Below are positions 35,868 to 44,938 of a stretch of DNA of 64,000 nt, piece by piece. The notes beneath the pieces are model-generated. The model had not been told where the DNA came from, did no database searches, and saw only the letters and a list, made by a program, of their open reading frames with translations. The position numbers and the translations under genes were made by a program. The DNA lies in NCBI GenBank assembly GCA_007674295.1, contig CM017450.1, positions 172,978 through 236,977 of the forward strand. The letters are read 5' to 3'. Origin of the DNA: Antonospora locustae. Its lineage: Eukaryota > Microsporidia. Numbering within the stretch: the first letter of the stretch is position 1; every line of letters starts with the position of its first letter.

Positions 35868-37286
35868 CTAAGCATCTTTTTTTACTGTTTCGATGTCCAG
35901 GTTCACAGCTGTTGCTTCTGTTTTGTCCTTGTCGTGTACACGCAGACCAAGAAAGAAGGAACCTGCAAATATTGTACAAAGGCCTGAGACAAACCCAACA
36001 ACCTGTTGTCTTGAAAAGTGCTCGAAGTCCGAAAAGTATATTCCAGCATTGAATATGCTAAGTATTGTCCACATAGCATGAAACACAGGAAGTGTCAGAA
36101 GAGCATCATAGTGCCTAAGAGCTCTATTAAGCCAGTATATCTGCCAGAACGTGAAGCTCACGAGCAGAATGAAGAAGACATAAGTTACTCCAAATAGAAA
36201 CTGATTGTCTCCAGACATTGTCTTTTCAACCATCTCGCCGAAGCTCTTTGCAAACAGAGAGGTGAACGCGGCTATAAGAGCACTGAGCCCCACGTAGAAA
36301 ATGAGCATGAAATACCTCAGCATGTAGCTGTTTTCTTCAAAGAAGATGCCCTCTCTGCAGAAAACGCTGAACAAATCATCTGGAACACCCCAGTCGCTGT
36401 TTACCTCAACATATTTGATCAATAGATAGAATGCAGCCATTGAAAGAAGAAGAAAGGCAAACCATGTCAGTGTTTCTGCCTTTGTGTACATCTTCAGAAG
36501 CTCACACAGTGAAAATGCGCGCTCCGACCTGCCAGAATACATTACTATAACTGAGGATCCAGTAAGGACAAGGAAAATTGCAACAAAGTCCTTCCACGTA
36601 AATACCTCCTGGTTTATTAGCGGCGCGAACATGCTGTTTGCTATGAGGCCGAAGGCACTGAGAGACGCAAGCAGCGATTGGTTTCCAAATATGTAGGCTG
36701 CAAAACTCAGGATCTTTCCAAGAGAATACATCACAGCTCCAAACATGAACGTGTCCGCCGCAATCCCCAGAAACTCGAAACACTTGACTGTATATGACTT
36801 TTTTTGCATATTAATGCCTATGTTTATGCACATGTTTCCAGTGATCGAGAGAAATACTCCATACAACCACGAATTTGGGTTTCCTGAGGAGCATATAAAG
36901 CGGCTGTTTAAATCCATGACACAGCTCTGATTTAAGCCACATCCGGTCAGAAGGTTGGGGCGGTGCGGAAGACATTCTCCGTTCTCAGGAACTGGTCTGC
37001 AACAGTATCGTGACACAAGATTTCTTATGTCAAGATGCTCGCATTCATTCTCTACCTTGCACTTTGCACTACATGCCAGGGGTCCAAAGTAGAAAAACGA
37101 AGAGCAGTCTTCGGGCCTAGTGCAGTGCATTCCCGGGGCAAGTATTCTTTGACACCTGGAATTCACGCAGTATAGAGAATGTATGTCTGGCCTAGATTTT
37201 GACCAGCAGTCTCTGTCCAAGCTGCACAAATGGGCACTTACTGCCTGCACCAGCAGAATACAATAGCTCATTGTTGTTTTTTTCAT
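35868..37286 (-). CDS. NIPA-family transporter with Cys-rich ectodomain
   Basis: A 472-residue membrane protein. A signal peptide (MKKTTMSYCILLVQAVSAHLC) is followed by about 110 residues with some 17 cysteines. The remainder, from LYGVFLSITGNMCINIGINMQKK onward, is the NIPA (Mg-transporter/DMT) fold with nine or so transmembrane segments. In animals and plants NIPA proteins move Mg2+ and related cations. The N-terminal Cys-rich domain is not part of that family and would face the ER lumen or outside. The C-terminus is charged and cytosolic. ATG at 37284-37286 lacks a CCC signal. Confidence 0.82.
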   Translation of the reverse strand: MKKTTMSYCILLVQAVSAHLCSLDRDCWSKSRPDIHSLYCVNSRCQRILAPGMHCTRPEDCSSFFYFGPLACSAKCKVENECEHLDIRNLVSRYCCRPVPENGECLPHRPNLLTGCGLNQSCVMDLNSRFICSSGNPNSWLYGVFLSITGNMCINIGINMQKKSYTVKCFEFLGIAADTFMFGAVMYSLGKILSFAAYIFGNQSLLASLSAFGLIANSMFAPLINQEVFTWKDFVAIFLVLTGSSVIVMYSGRSERAFSLCELLKMYTKAETLTWFAFLLLSMAAFYLLIKYVEVNSDWGVPDDLFSVFCREGIFFEENSYMLRYFMLIFYVGLSALIAAFTSLFAKSFGEMVEKTMSGDNQFLFGVTYVFFILLVSFTFWQIYWLNRALRHYDALLTLPVFHAMWTILSIFNAGIYFSDFEHFSRQQVVGFVSGLCTIFAGSFFLGLRVHDKDKTEATAVNLDIETVKKDA

Positions 37287-37856
37287 CGTTGTATCTTTTT
37301 TGTAACTAAACAGAGACGTGGAAAATCATCAAACACACAGTGTACTCTCTGACTTTGCAGGTGAATTTCCTTGTAATGCACGTAATCGCGAAAGTAAAGC
37401 TCAAGGACATTTGCTATTCCAAATGTTATCATGCCTGAAATTTAATGTTAGAACTGCGCTGCAACTGATGTAGCTATAGCATTTGGATCTATTTTCTTCT
37501 GCAGAGGAGGTCTTCTGTGTTATTTGCTGTAGGGTTGAGGCGATCATCAGGAACAAAAGCACAGCTGCTGAAAAAGGTTTTCATCAGGTGTTTCAGAATA
37601 ACCATCTGAACACATGGATGATGTACTTTATAAACAAACAGCAAACGCAAGCACTTGCCCTGAAGCTGGATCATCTGGATATCATTATTTTAAATTGTAA
37701 ATATTTGGCTCAACAGTATAGCCAACACATTGTAGGGCAGATTTTGATTGAGCTATGCAGGCAGAAAACAGAATCTGAAAAGACATGTGAAAGCAAACAA
37801 TCACAGAATGTATAGAATTTATGTAGACATAGTGTTTCAGTAAAGCGACGAAGCAC
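37287..37856. other. 570-bp region with a possible small gene
   Basis: A plus-strand frame is open from a TTG at 37483 to 37815. Its first ATG is 37618, giving 65 residues (begins MMYFINKQQTQALALKLDHL) with Gln/Lys-rich helical composition. The codons before that ATG also look somewhat protein-like, so a spliced or mis-called start is conceivable. Without a family match I leave it as a weak possibility. The rest of the gap holds nothing I recognise. Confidence 0.3.
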
Positions 37857-38708
37857 CTATTTTTCAACACTGAACAAAAGCGCAAAAAGAAAGAATTTCA
37901 CGTCGTCGATTTTGATGGCATACTCTTTAATGCGATCGAAGCTAGCTGGCTTAGCACACCCTAGAACTCTTGCATCCACAAACACACCCTCATTTATAAC
38001 AACTTCGACATCTAATCCTCGTATACAAAACCTCATAAATATCCTTCCCCCCTGAACCTCGTACCCTCTGACTCGGCACCCTAACATCTTTTCCAGAAGC
38101 TCCCGTCCTCTGCTGTACCAGAAGTACAGGTCGTTGACATTGTTTTCCATCATCATCCTAGACATTCTCCTTTCACGTGCTAGGAGCTTTTCCTTGCGAA
38201 CCTTGAGACTCTTGATTTCCTCCCTGATGTTATGTGTCTCCATACTGGCAATTGCCTGCTTTTTTAATTCCACATCCCTGATGAGCCCCTGCAACTCGTC
38301 GCTGACCTCTCTCATTTCTCTTTCAAGAGCTAAGTGCCTCAGCATCTCCTTGGATTTCTCCTCAAGACCTCGCACTTCGTCTTCAAGTATGGCAAGTCTC
38401 TTGGACTCATTAGCGAACACCTCCTTGTTGGCTTTAATTTCGTTTTCAATACGGAATATCCTTACCGAATAGTCCTTTATAACTTCCCCTGCCTCCTTAA
38501 CAACATTCTTCACCTCAACAAGCTGTGCCTTTGATTTGTTCAGGATATCGCCTACCTTTTCCTCCGAAAAGTTTCTTTCTCTAAGCTTCTCATAAAAGTA
38601 CTGTTTTGTGGCCCTCTCTATGTAACTGAACTTATAGTTGTGAAAGTAATCTTTAATGTGCAGAATGTCGTGCTCGATTGTTTCAAACGAGTCCTTTCCG
38701 TCTGCCAT
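37857..38708 (-). CDS. Coiled-coil protein with RWD-like end, kinetochore candidate
   Basis: A 283-residue protein. A long heptad region (about 60-190) with VKEAGEVIKDYSVRIFRIENEI is followed by LYFWYSRGRELLEKMLG (about 200-216) and a beta-rich segment (RGYEVQGGRIFMRFCIRGLDVEVV). Coiled coil followed by a WY-containing linker and an RWD-like domain is the form of KNL1/Spc7, and also of Spc24/Spc25. The specific family is not decided. The frame continues to a TTG at 38717; ATG at 38708 is directly preceded by ACCCC. Confidence 0.6.
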   Translation of the reverse strand: MADGKDSFETIEHDILHIKDYFHNYKFSYIERATKQYFYEKLRERNFSEEKVGDILNKSKAQLVEVKNVVKEAGEVIKDYSVRIFRIENEIKANKEVFANESKRLAILEDEVRGLEEKSKEMLRHLALEREMREVSDELQGLIRDVELKKQAIASMETHNIREEIKSLKVRKEKLLARERRMSRMMMENNVNDLYFWYSRGRELLEKMLGCRVRGYEVQGGRIFMRFCIRGLDVEVVINEGVFVDARVLGCAKPASFDRIKEYAIKIDDVKFFLFALLFSVEK

Positions 38709-38804
38709 GGGGTGCAAGGGGTTTATTGAGATAGCACTGCGCTGGAAGCACTTGATAATAAGAAATGGGTCTTATATTGGTTGCCTTGCCGCGGCTAAAT
38801 GCGA

Positions 38805-38972
38805 TCATTGCTGAGGCTCCTCGTCAAAGCTGTTCTCCTGCAGCAGCTTATCAACATCATCGATTACTGCTCCCAGCTCATTTATCCTGTTTTCAAGCTC
38901 GCGTAGCTTTTTCTCCATATCATTGAAGATAGTGCCCACTAATGCATCGCCTTCAAGCTCCTTTTCTGCCAT
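38805..38972 (-). CDS. Small coiled-coil protein of 55 residues
   Basis: A short gene: ATG at 38970-38972, stop TGA at 38805-38807. The product has continuous heptads (FNDMEKKLRELENRINELGA, then VIDDVDKLL) between acidic ends. Length and pattern resemble small coiled-coil adaptors such as HSBP1 or a DASH/kinetochore-type subunit, with no decisive motif. It sits 96 bp upstream of the coiled-coil/RWD gene in the same orientation. The codons encode almost only helix-favouring residues, which argues for a real gene. Confidence 0.55.
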   Translation of the reverse strand: MAEKELEGDALVGTIFNDMEKKLRELENRINELGAVIDDVDKLLQENSFDEEPQQ

Positions 38973-39126
38973 TTTATGCCCTGTAATTTTTTGAATTTAA
39001 ATTGCCTCCAGGTATAAAATTCCCGCCACAGATGAAGTGGATTCATGTGGGAGGTGTACACACCAGCAAGTTGCTGTGTGTTGTGTACGTACATACTGCC
39101 CAGCGGTAGATTCACAGAAAACATTT

Positions 39127-39423
39127 CTACTTTGAGTTATTGAACATCTCTTCAGCCCTATCAAGTGCCTCGTTGAACTCGCGGAACTTATCTGTGTTGA
39201 CCGTAATGTAGTTATGTGCACCTGTGCACAATCTTGTGTGGATCGGGACTAGGTATCCCTTCTTGTTCTTCCACATAGAAACACATTTAGGAACTGCAAG
39301 GTCAAGGGGCATTTCAGAACTGCTCTCTCTTGCTGGAGCACAGAATTTGTGACTGTTCTGTATAAGCTTCTGTCTTTTGCACTTTGGAACTGCAAGAGGA
39401 TCTGTGCAGCTTCTATTGTTCAT
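39127..39423 (-). CDS. Small basic unknown protein
   Basis: A 98-residue protein with two similar short elements (PLAVPKCKRQ and DLAVPKCVSM) and a C-terminal helix (FREFNEALDRAEEMF). No family is recognised. The ATG at 39421-39423 is directly preceded by ACCCC, and the frame fills the gap before gamma-COP, which supports it as a real gene. Confidence 0.6.
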   Translation of the reverse strand: MNNRSCTDPLAVPKCKRQKLIQNSHKFCAPARESSSEMPLDLAVPKCVSMWKNKKGYLVPIHTRLCTGAHNYITVNTDKFREFNEALDRAEEMFNNSK

Positions 39424-39601
39424 GGGGTCAAGAGCCCGTGCAACTTATATATTCGTTCTTGATGAATATGCAAATGCTGCTGCAGAAAAAAGCTCCTGGA
39501 GTTGGATCTAGATGTGCGAACCAAACTCCACCGCCAGAGCACCAAGCTGTCTGAGTCTGCAGTACACTTACTTTCTAGTCAAACAAAAGATTGTGCCCCT
39601 C

Positions 39602-41905
39602 ATGCACAAATACATGGAAAGCCAAAGTTCATCTAGTCTTAATCTGACAGCAGAGGAAGTTGAGACACAGGTATCAGAGGCCTTTACAAGGTCACCTTTG
39701 ATCACTCGCAAGTGTACTGCGGCCATAAATTCGCTGCTTCTTCTCTACACACAGAAAGATGTGCAACCTGGCGTTCTCAAGGGCATATTTGTGGCAATAC
39801 TTCGCGCATTCCAATCAAAAGAAATGTACTTGAAGCACATGGTCTATTTGGCAGTTGAAAGAACAGGCCCCAGGACTCCAGACTCCTTTCTCGCGATAAA
39901 CAGTCTGTGCAAGGACCTTGCCCAGGTGAGCGACAAGCTAAAGTCAGCATGTCTGCGGGCGTTGTTTTCCGTCATACCAGATCCCATGCTCAACGACTTT
40001 GAAAAAACGCTTGCACAGTCGTACAGCACAAACAAGATGGCGCCTATAATATACTATGACCTGATAAGCAGGGGAAAAATAAATAGAGGCATCGCAGAAT
40101 CTTCGGGCGAAAGCTTTCAGCGGATGGCGCTTGTGTTTGAGCTAAAAAAAAATGACAGAAGCTTTCTGTTGAACTTTCTCAAGAAAAACCAGTACTGCAG
40201 GGGTGAGGAGGCTGTGTTTATTGTCAAGCTGGCTTTTTACCTTTACAAAGAAAGCCGAAAGTTCTTGTCAGAGCTTATAATGAAGTTCTTGACGCTTAAG
40301 TATAACGAGGAAATGGTCTTCATTGAAGCTGCAAACAATATTCTCCGCCTTGAGGACGACGAGGTTCTTCTCTTTCTTGACCAGACGATCCAATCTATAA
40401 GGTCTCTCCTGAGATCTAAGAGCACGATTCTCAGGTTCTCGTCTATCAGGATTTTGAACAAGCTAGCAAAGAAATTTCCACACGAGTGTGAGGCTGCAAA
40501 CCCTGAGGTTGAATGCCTGATAAACGACAAGAACAAGAACATAAACATACTGGCACTGACAACTATACTCCAGATTGGCACGGAGGAGTCTGTCGACCGT
40601 TTTATCTCGAGAGTGTCCAAGGTGCCGATGTCAGACACATATAAGTATCTCCTTTTCGACTCTATCACAGGTCTTTGCAAGAAATTTCCCTCAAAGTCAC
40701 TCGACTTTATGGCATTCTACAAAAATGCTCTAGCAGAAAAGTCGAGTCTTGACTTCAAGATATTCTTGGTCAAAAAGATCAGCGAAATAGTAGGAGAGCG
40801 GCGAGACAAGTTTGTTTCGATGCTAAGCGAATATATCGAAGACTCACAGCATTTTATGGTGACGATTCATGTTTTGGGAATACTTGGAAGGGAGGTTCCT
40901 AAGGCAGACAATCCAAAAAAGCATCTGATTCACATACTCAACAGACTGACACTGGAAAACAACCACGTAAGAGTTGCTGCACTCCAAGCACTGGCAAGTA
41001 TCTCACAGACCACGGAATTCAACTTTGCAGGAATTCTAAGGCGGTGCGCAAAGGAGAGGGACGAGATGGTACGCGACATGTCACTGTTTCTACTTGTAAA
41101 CGAAAAAAGCGGAGAGGACCTGCAGCTAGAAGAGATGGGTGATTTTGGAGAGGCTGTGAAGAGTTACTTTCCCGTGGACAAGGCTGAAGATGAGAAGATA
41201 AAGGAATGCAGGGAAATAGTTTTGAGCGAGAAGGATGCAGACATCGTTGTATCTGTGCAAAAAGTTGTCTTTAGAGATCATGTTCTAATAAGAATAAAGC
41301 TCGAGAACACCCTGAGCTCGATACTGCTCAAGAGCGCCAAGCTGGTGCTTCTGATGCAGGGATCGTGCGGAGACGAGGAATTTGATTTTCAGTACAGCAA
41401 CATAAAGTTTGGCGAGACAAAGGTTGATGAGGTGGTTATCAAGAACAAGGACACGCTAAGGCTCTCTGAGTTGAGCGAGAAGACAGTTGTGGATGCAGCG
41501 CTTTCCATAACATTCAACTCGATAATCGATTACAAGTTGTGTCCAGAAAGTGACCTGACTGACGTTGAATCGGAGACTGTGGATCTCAGCCCGTTTTCTA
41601 TAGGATTCATTGATTTTTTCGCGCCGCAACTCTGCACAGGAGAGTTGAACATGAGCAGATCTACATCATTTGTACTGGACAACGCGGACGTGAACGAGTC
41701 TACACAGAAGATTCTGAGAATTCTAAACCTGAAGATCGTAGAACAGAGCCAGGATATGAGTCAAGTTGTTTTAAGCGGTGTAAAAGAAGACCTGGAGCTT
41801 AAGGTTGTTATTGATCTGTGGATAAGTGTCAATGTGCATGGAAACATAGATGCATTCAGCAACTGCCAAGAAGTAGCAAATCACATCATCGGTCTGTTTG
41901 AATAA
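39602..41905 (+). CDS. SEC21: Coatomer gamma subunit (gamma-COP/Sec21)
   Basis: A 767-residue protein. A long HEAT/adaptin trunk (about 20-520) is followed by a linker and an appendage (about 580-767, including the hydrophobic SIGFIDFFAPQL). RKCTAAINSLLLLYTQKD and the KHMVYLAVER block match the start of gamma-COP (RKC...L......G). COPI retrieves cargo from Golgi to ER. The frame is open to an ATG at 39512, adding 30 residues with no match. The ATG at 39602 has CCCC three bases upstream, so it is preferred. Shorter than yeast Sec21 (935). Confidence 0.88.
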   Translation: MHKYMESQSSSSLNLTAEEVETQVSEAFTRSPLITRKCTAAINSLLLLYTQKDVQPGVLKGIFVAILRAFQSKEMYLKHMVYLAVERTGPRTPDSFLAINSLCKDLAQVSDKLKSACLRALFSVIPDPMLNDFEKTLAQSYSTNKMAPIIYYDLISRGKINRGIAESSGESFQRMALVFELKKNDRSFLLNFLKKNQYCRGEEAVFIVKLAFYLYKESRKFLSELIMKFLTLKYNEEMVFIEAANNILRLEDDEVLLFLDQTIQSIRSLLRSKSTILRFSSIRILNKLAKKFPHECEAANPEVECLINDKNKNINILALTTILQIGTEESVDRFISRVSKVPMSDTYKYLLFDSITGLCKKFPSKSLDFMAFYKNALAEKSSLDFKIFLVKKISEIVGERRDKFVSMLSEYIEDSQHFMVTIHVLGILGREVPKADNPKKHLIHILNRLTLENNHVRVAALQALASISQTTEFNFAGILRRCAKERDEMVRDMSLFLLVNEKSGEDLQLEEMGDFGEAVKSYFPVDKAEDEKIKECREIVLSEKDADIVVSVQKVVFRDHVLIRIKLENTLSSILLKSAKLVLLMQGSCGDEEFDFQYSNIKFGETKVDEVVIKNKDTLRLSELSEKTVVDAALSITFNSIIDYKLCPESDLTDVESETVDLSPFSIGFIDFFAPQLCTGELNMSRSTSFVLDNADVNESTQKILRILNLKIVEQSQDMSQVVLSGVKEDLELKVVIDLWISVNVHGNIDAFSNCQEVANHIIGLFE

Positions 41906-42035
41906 ACTCGTAATTTTATTTAGAGTAGACACCTCTCGCACTGTTGTCTTTGACGTACTTTCCATATTGCGCGGTTTATGACTAAGCCATTCCGCTGTGC
42001 TGCAGAATCCTGTGAAGAGTGACTAAGGACCCCTG

Positions 42036-42929
42036 ATGAACAGCTTCTACTCAAACAAGGTCTTGATAAAGATGTTTATTCTGCAGATGACTGCACTTTT
42101 GTGTGTGTACATGCTCTACGTCTTCTGGAGCACCTACTTCTGGTACTTGATGGCAGTTCCCATGATGAACATCGCCTATGTTCTCTGGATCTCCGCACAA
42201 CAAATAGTGAAGCTTCAGCTTGGAGTGGAACTTGAAAGCGAAGAAAAAGCAGGCTCTATGCGCATTGGTGCGGCAACGCGGTTTTCGCTCGCGGAAAGCA
42301 GCAGGCAAGCTCTACAGGAGAAAAACGGCACTGAGGAAAGAAGGGTAAAGCATCGCGACAAACAGCTGCTGCATTTCAAGCAACACATTCTTAAAAGGAT
42401 AATTAGACCTGTTATACGAAACTACAGAAGGTCTGCTAAGGTGGATAGCGAGGACTCAAGTTTTCACCTTGATGACTCGTTCATTTTTGATCATAAACTG
42501 CAGAGCCGACAGCGCAACATGGACCGGAGAGCAGCACTAAGTCAGAGACTCTTGAAAGACATTCCAGAAGACGGGTTGAAGCTGTTGAGGCAGATTTCAG
42601 AGTGCGGGTGGATATTTTATCAGAAAAACAACCCAAGACATCGGCTAACAATGTTCACACTACTTGTAAACTACTTTAACTTTCTGATGCCATCCTACGA
42701 ATCTGTCTATCTTGAGCCCTTTGACGAGTTCATCAAAAAGGGTCCGTATGGAATCGCATACGAGGGTCCTCTGTCAAGCGGGTGCTTTTACTTCTACTCA
42801 AAGGGGTTCACCAAAAACGATGCTGGAGATCCTATTGTTGCATTTCTATACCTGCTTGTTTATTGCAAGAAGTACTGTTCAGGAATGCTGGGGTCATTTT
42901 CTGTGGATAACATGGACTTTCTAAACTGA
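42036..42929 (+). CDS. Membrane protein with two N-terminal segments, unknown
   Basis: A 297-residue protein. Two hydrophobic segments (about 10-32 and 36-56) precede a basic region (residues about 95-150 with RRVKHRDKQLLHFKQ and RRSAKVDSEDSSF) and a conserved-looking C-terminal domain (GWIFYQKNNPRHRLTMF, then YSKGF). No family is recognised. The ATG at 42036 follows CCCC by two bases. Downstream, UGP1 lies convergent. Confidence 0.6.
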   Translation: MNSFYSNKVLIKMFILQMTALLCVYMLYVFWSTYFWYLMAVPMMNIAYVLWISAQQIVKLQLGVELESEEKAGSMRIGAATRFSLAESSRQALQEKNGTEERRVKHRDKQLLHFKQHILKRIIRPVIRNYRRSAKVDSEDSSFHLDDSFIFDHKLQSRQRNMDRRAALSQRLLKDIPEDGLKLLRQISECGWIFYQKNNPRHRLTMFTLLVNYFNFLMPSYESVYLEPFDEFIKKGPYGIAYEGPLSSGCFYFYSKGFTKNDAGDPIVAFLYLLVYCKKYCSGMLGSFSVDNMDFLN

Positions 42930-43019
42930 GACTTCTACGTTCGAGTGCGGCTCATGTTGGAAATTCAAAGAATGCGCTTTATTGCGCATATTGTGAGAAC
43001 ACGGTATTACCTGCTTTAT

Positions 43020-44483
43020 TTAATGTTCTATGATGGGCAAGTTTCCGTATACTATGCTGTCCTCCAGAATTGAGCCATCTGGGATTTTTATTGAGCTTTT
43101 ATCGTCAGCAAGAATAATTACGGTGCCCTTTAGAATCACACCTCTTCCAAACGTCACATTTCCGCTCACCGTAAGGTGGTCAAGCTCAAGAATGCTGGGA
43201 ATGCTTTTGAAGCACTTAATGAAGTTGTCAATTTTCGTAAAATTTTTTCCGAGGAGCTTGATCAACGGGATTGTTGGGTAAATGCGCATCGGATTCATCT
43301 TTAGAGTTCCATGATCCTCGAGATACAAGTTAGACTCCACCAGAAATAGGTCTGAACACGTCTTCACAGGCAGAAACCTAGTTCTTGGAACAACCACTCC
43401 ACAGGCGTTTGGAAAGAACTTTATTGCCGCGCCCATTGCTGTTTCCAACTGGATAACGCGCTCCTTTAGCCCGGGAAGAGACTTTTTGTTCTCAATTATG
43501 TCTAGCATCAAAGTGTCTGAATTAACCAGTTCCTTCATTACCTTCAGATTTATCCACGCTGAGTTTGTGTTGAATATCTTGAACTTCCTGACACTGGTGA
43601 ACTCCGACTTCTTTTCAAGAGGAACCTGCGCAATCTCAAGCAGACTCAAAGAGTTGTTGTACTCGATAAGCGTGCCTCCCTTGATGTCTGCACGTGTTTT
43701 GTCTGTGACCTCCATTAGAAAGTCGATATTATTGTCGGACATGTGCTCCAGAATCTTAAAGTCAACGGTAGCAGCAAGATTGTCTATGTTGCTAACAAAT
43801 AGATACTCCTTGCCGCTCTGTAGAAGCTCATCTAGCATGCCGCTGACATGCATTGAGTAGAACATGTCTCCATGTCCAGGAGGATAAAGTGCAGCGTCAC
43901 CATAAGTGCTGCAGAGTGGTAGGAGAGTGTCGTCTGATATGCGCGGAAAAGCAGACTGATTGAATGTCTTGATGTTGTCGTACTTGTATATAATTTTTTG
44001 CGTTATCTTATCTGTGTTGAAGCTGTTCATGAGTATGAGAGGAACCTCTGCTTCGTACTTCTTATTCAGATGCTCTACCTGCTTTACACACAAGTCAATG
44101 AAGTTTTTACCATTGCGCACCTGTATCGCACTCTTAGGACCCTCACATCCCATTGTTGTTCCCAGGCCTCCGTTTAGCTTCAGAACTGCAAGCTTGCTCA
44201 GCAGGCTTCTCTTGTCCGCAATCTTAGGCGCGGAGAGGTTTTCATATCGAATTATCTTGTCCTCTGTGGGCGGTTTAATGTCATCCCATACAATTTTTTG
44301 ATCCTTAGTCTCCAAGTATCTTTCAAAGAGTTTGTAGAACATGTCAAGCTCGCGTTCACTGGACCTGTACTCCGGATTGGCTCTGAGCTGCTCCAGCTCT
44401 TGTTTCATTTTCTTTAGCTGCCCGCATTTGCACTTGTTTTGAAGCTGTGCTGCATACATGTTTTCCGAGTCATGTTCTGCCAT
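43020..44483 (-). CDS. UGP1: UTP-glucose-1-phosphate uridylyltransferase
   Basis: A 487-residue eukaryotic UDP-glucose pyrophosphorylase: LAVLKLNGGLGTTMGCEGPKS (nucleotide-binding), LILMNSFNTD, FNQSAFPRI, PPGHGDMF and SNIDNLAATVD are all present. The C-terminal left-handed beta-helix (GNVTFGRGVILKGTVIIL) completes the family. UDP-glucose feeds trehalose and glycan synthesis; with Chs7 nearby it points to wall and reserve metabolism. ATG at 44481-44483 lacks a close CCC. Confidence 0.96.
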   Translation of the reverse strand: MAEHDSENMYAAQLQNKCKCGQLKKMKQELEQLRANPEYRSSERELDMFYKLFERYLETKDQKIVWDDIKPPTEDKIIRYENLSAPKIADKRSLLSKLAVLKLNGGLGTTMGCEGPKSAIQVRNGKNFIDLCVKQVEHLNKKYEAEVPLILMNSFNTDKITQKIIYKYDNIKTFNQSAFPRISDDTLLPLCSTYGDAALYPPGHGDMFYSMHVSGMLDELLQSGKEYLFVSNIDNLAATVDFKILEHMSDNNIDFLMEVTDKTRADIKGGTLIEYNNSLSLLEIAQVPLEKKSEFTSVRKFKIFNTNSAWINLKVMKELVNSDTLMLDIIENKKSLPGLKERVIQLETAMGAAIKFFPNACGVVVPRTRFLPVKTCSDLFLVESNLYLEDHGTLKMNPMRIYPTIPLIKLLGKNFTKIDNFIKCFKSIPSILELDHLTVSGNVTFGRGVILKGTVIILADDKSSIKIPDGSILEDSIVYGNLPIIEH

Positions 44484-44938
44484 TTTGTTTTGAGGCCTTG
44501 GGTATTTAAGCTAGAAATATACCAATAAATGTATGGACATTCTATTCATAATGGCCCTAAAGGACGTGAACAGAGACCAATTGCAAGAAAACCTATAAGT
44601 GCAACAGAAACCTGTTCATGTGTAAAACAGACCACACGGGGTTTAGGCAGTTGCATGTGTGCAAAATCTGCATTCAACGACAACAAATACAGATTTTCCA
44701 CTTCTGAAAAGCAAAACTTTTATTTTCCTCTTAGAAAATTAATTTAGGTGATGTCAAATGTTATCATTTAGGTGATCTTTTTGACGTCAAAAATGAAAAT
44801 CATTTCAACAAGTTGAAGACCTAGTTGCAGAAACTGCTTTTCTGCGATCGTGCAAGATCTGCTGTGTATTGCATGTGATGTCATGTGTGAAACGAAAGTG
44901 TAACATAGTCTCTTAAGATCAATGATTTGTTAAGGATT
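44484..44938. other. 455-bp divergent intergenic region
   Basis: This lies between divergent UGP1 and the nucleotide-sugar transporter. A 72-codon ATG frame (44529-44747) has no signature and is not counted. The region contains the direct repeat ATTTAGGTGAT (at about 44744 and 44767) and the palindrome at 44778-44793. Confidence 0.5.
44778..44793. promoter_or_regulatory. 16-bp perfect palindrome with a CRE core
   Basis: TTTTTGACGTCAAAAA is perfectly self-complementary and contains TGACGTCA, the full ATF/CREB bZIP site. It lies 145 bp before the transporter's ATG, next to two direct copies of ATTTAGGTGAT. Confidence 0.5.

Noticed and set aside
35653..35871. 72-codon Cys-rich frame
   Set aside because: No signature, and touches the NIPA stop; could be chance.
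39512..39601. N-terminal extension of gamma-COP
   Set aside because: No match to the family; the ATG at 39602 is preceded by CCCC.
44529..44747. 72-codon frame upstream of the transporter
   Set aside because: No signature; AT-rich end; lies in a promoter region.
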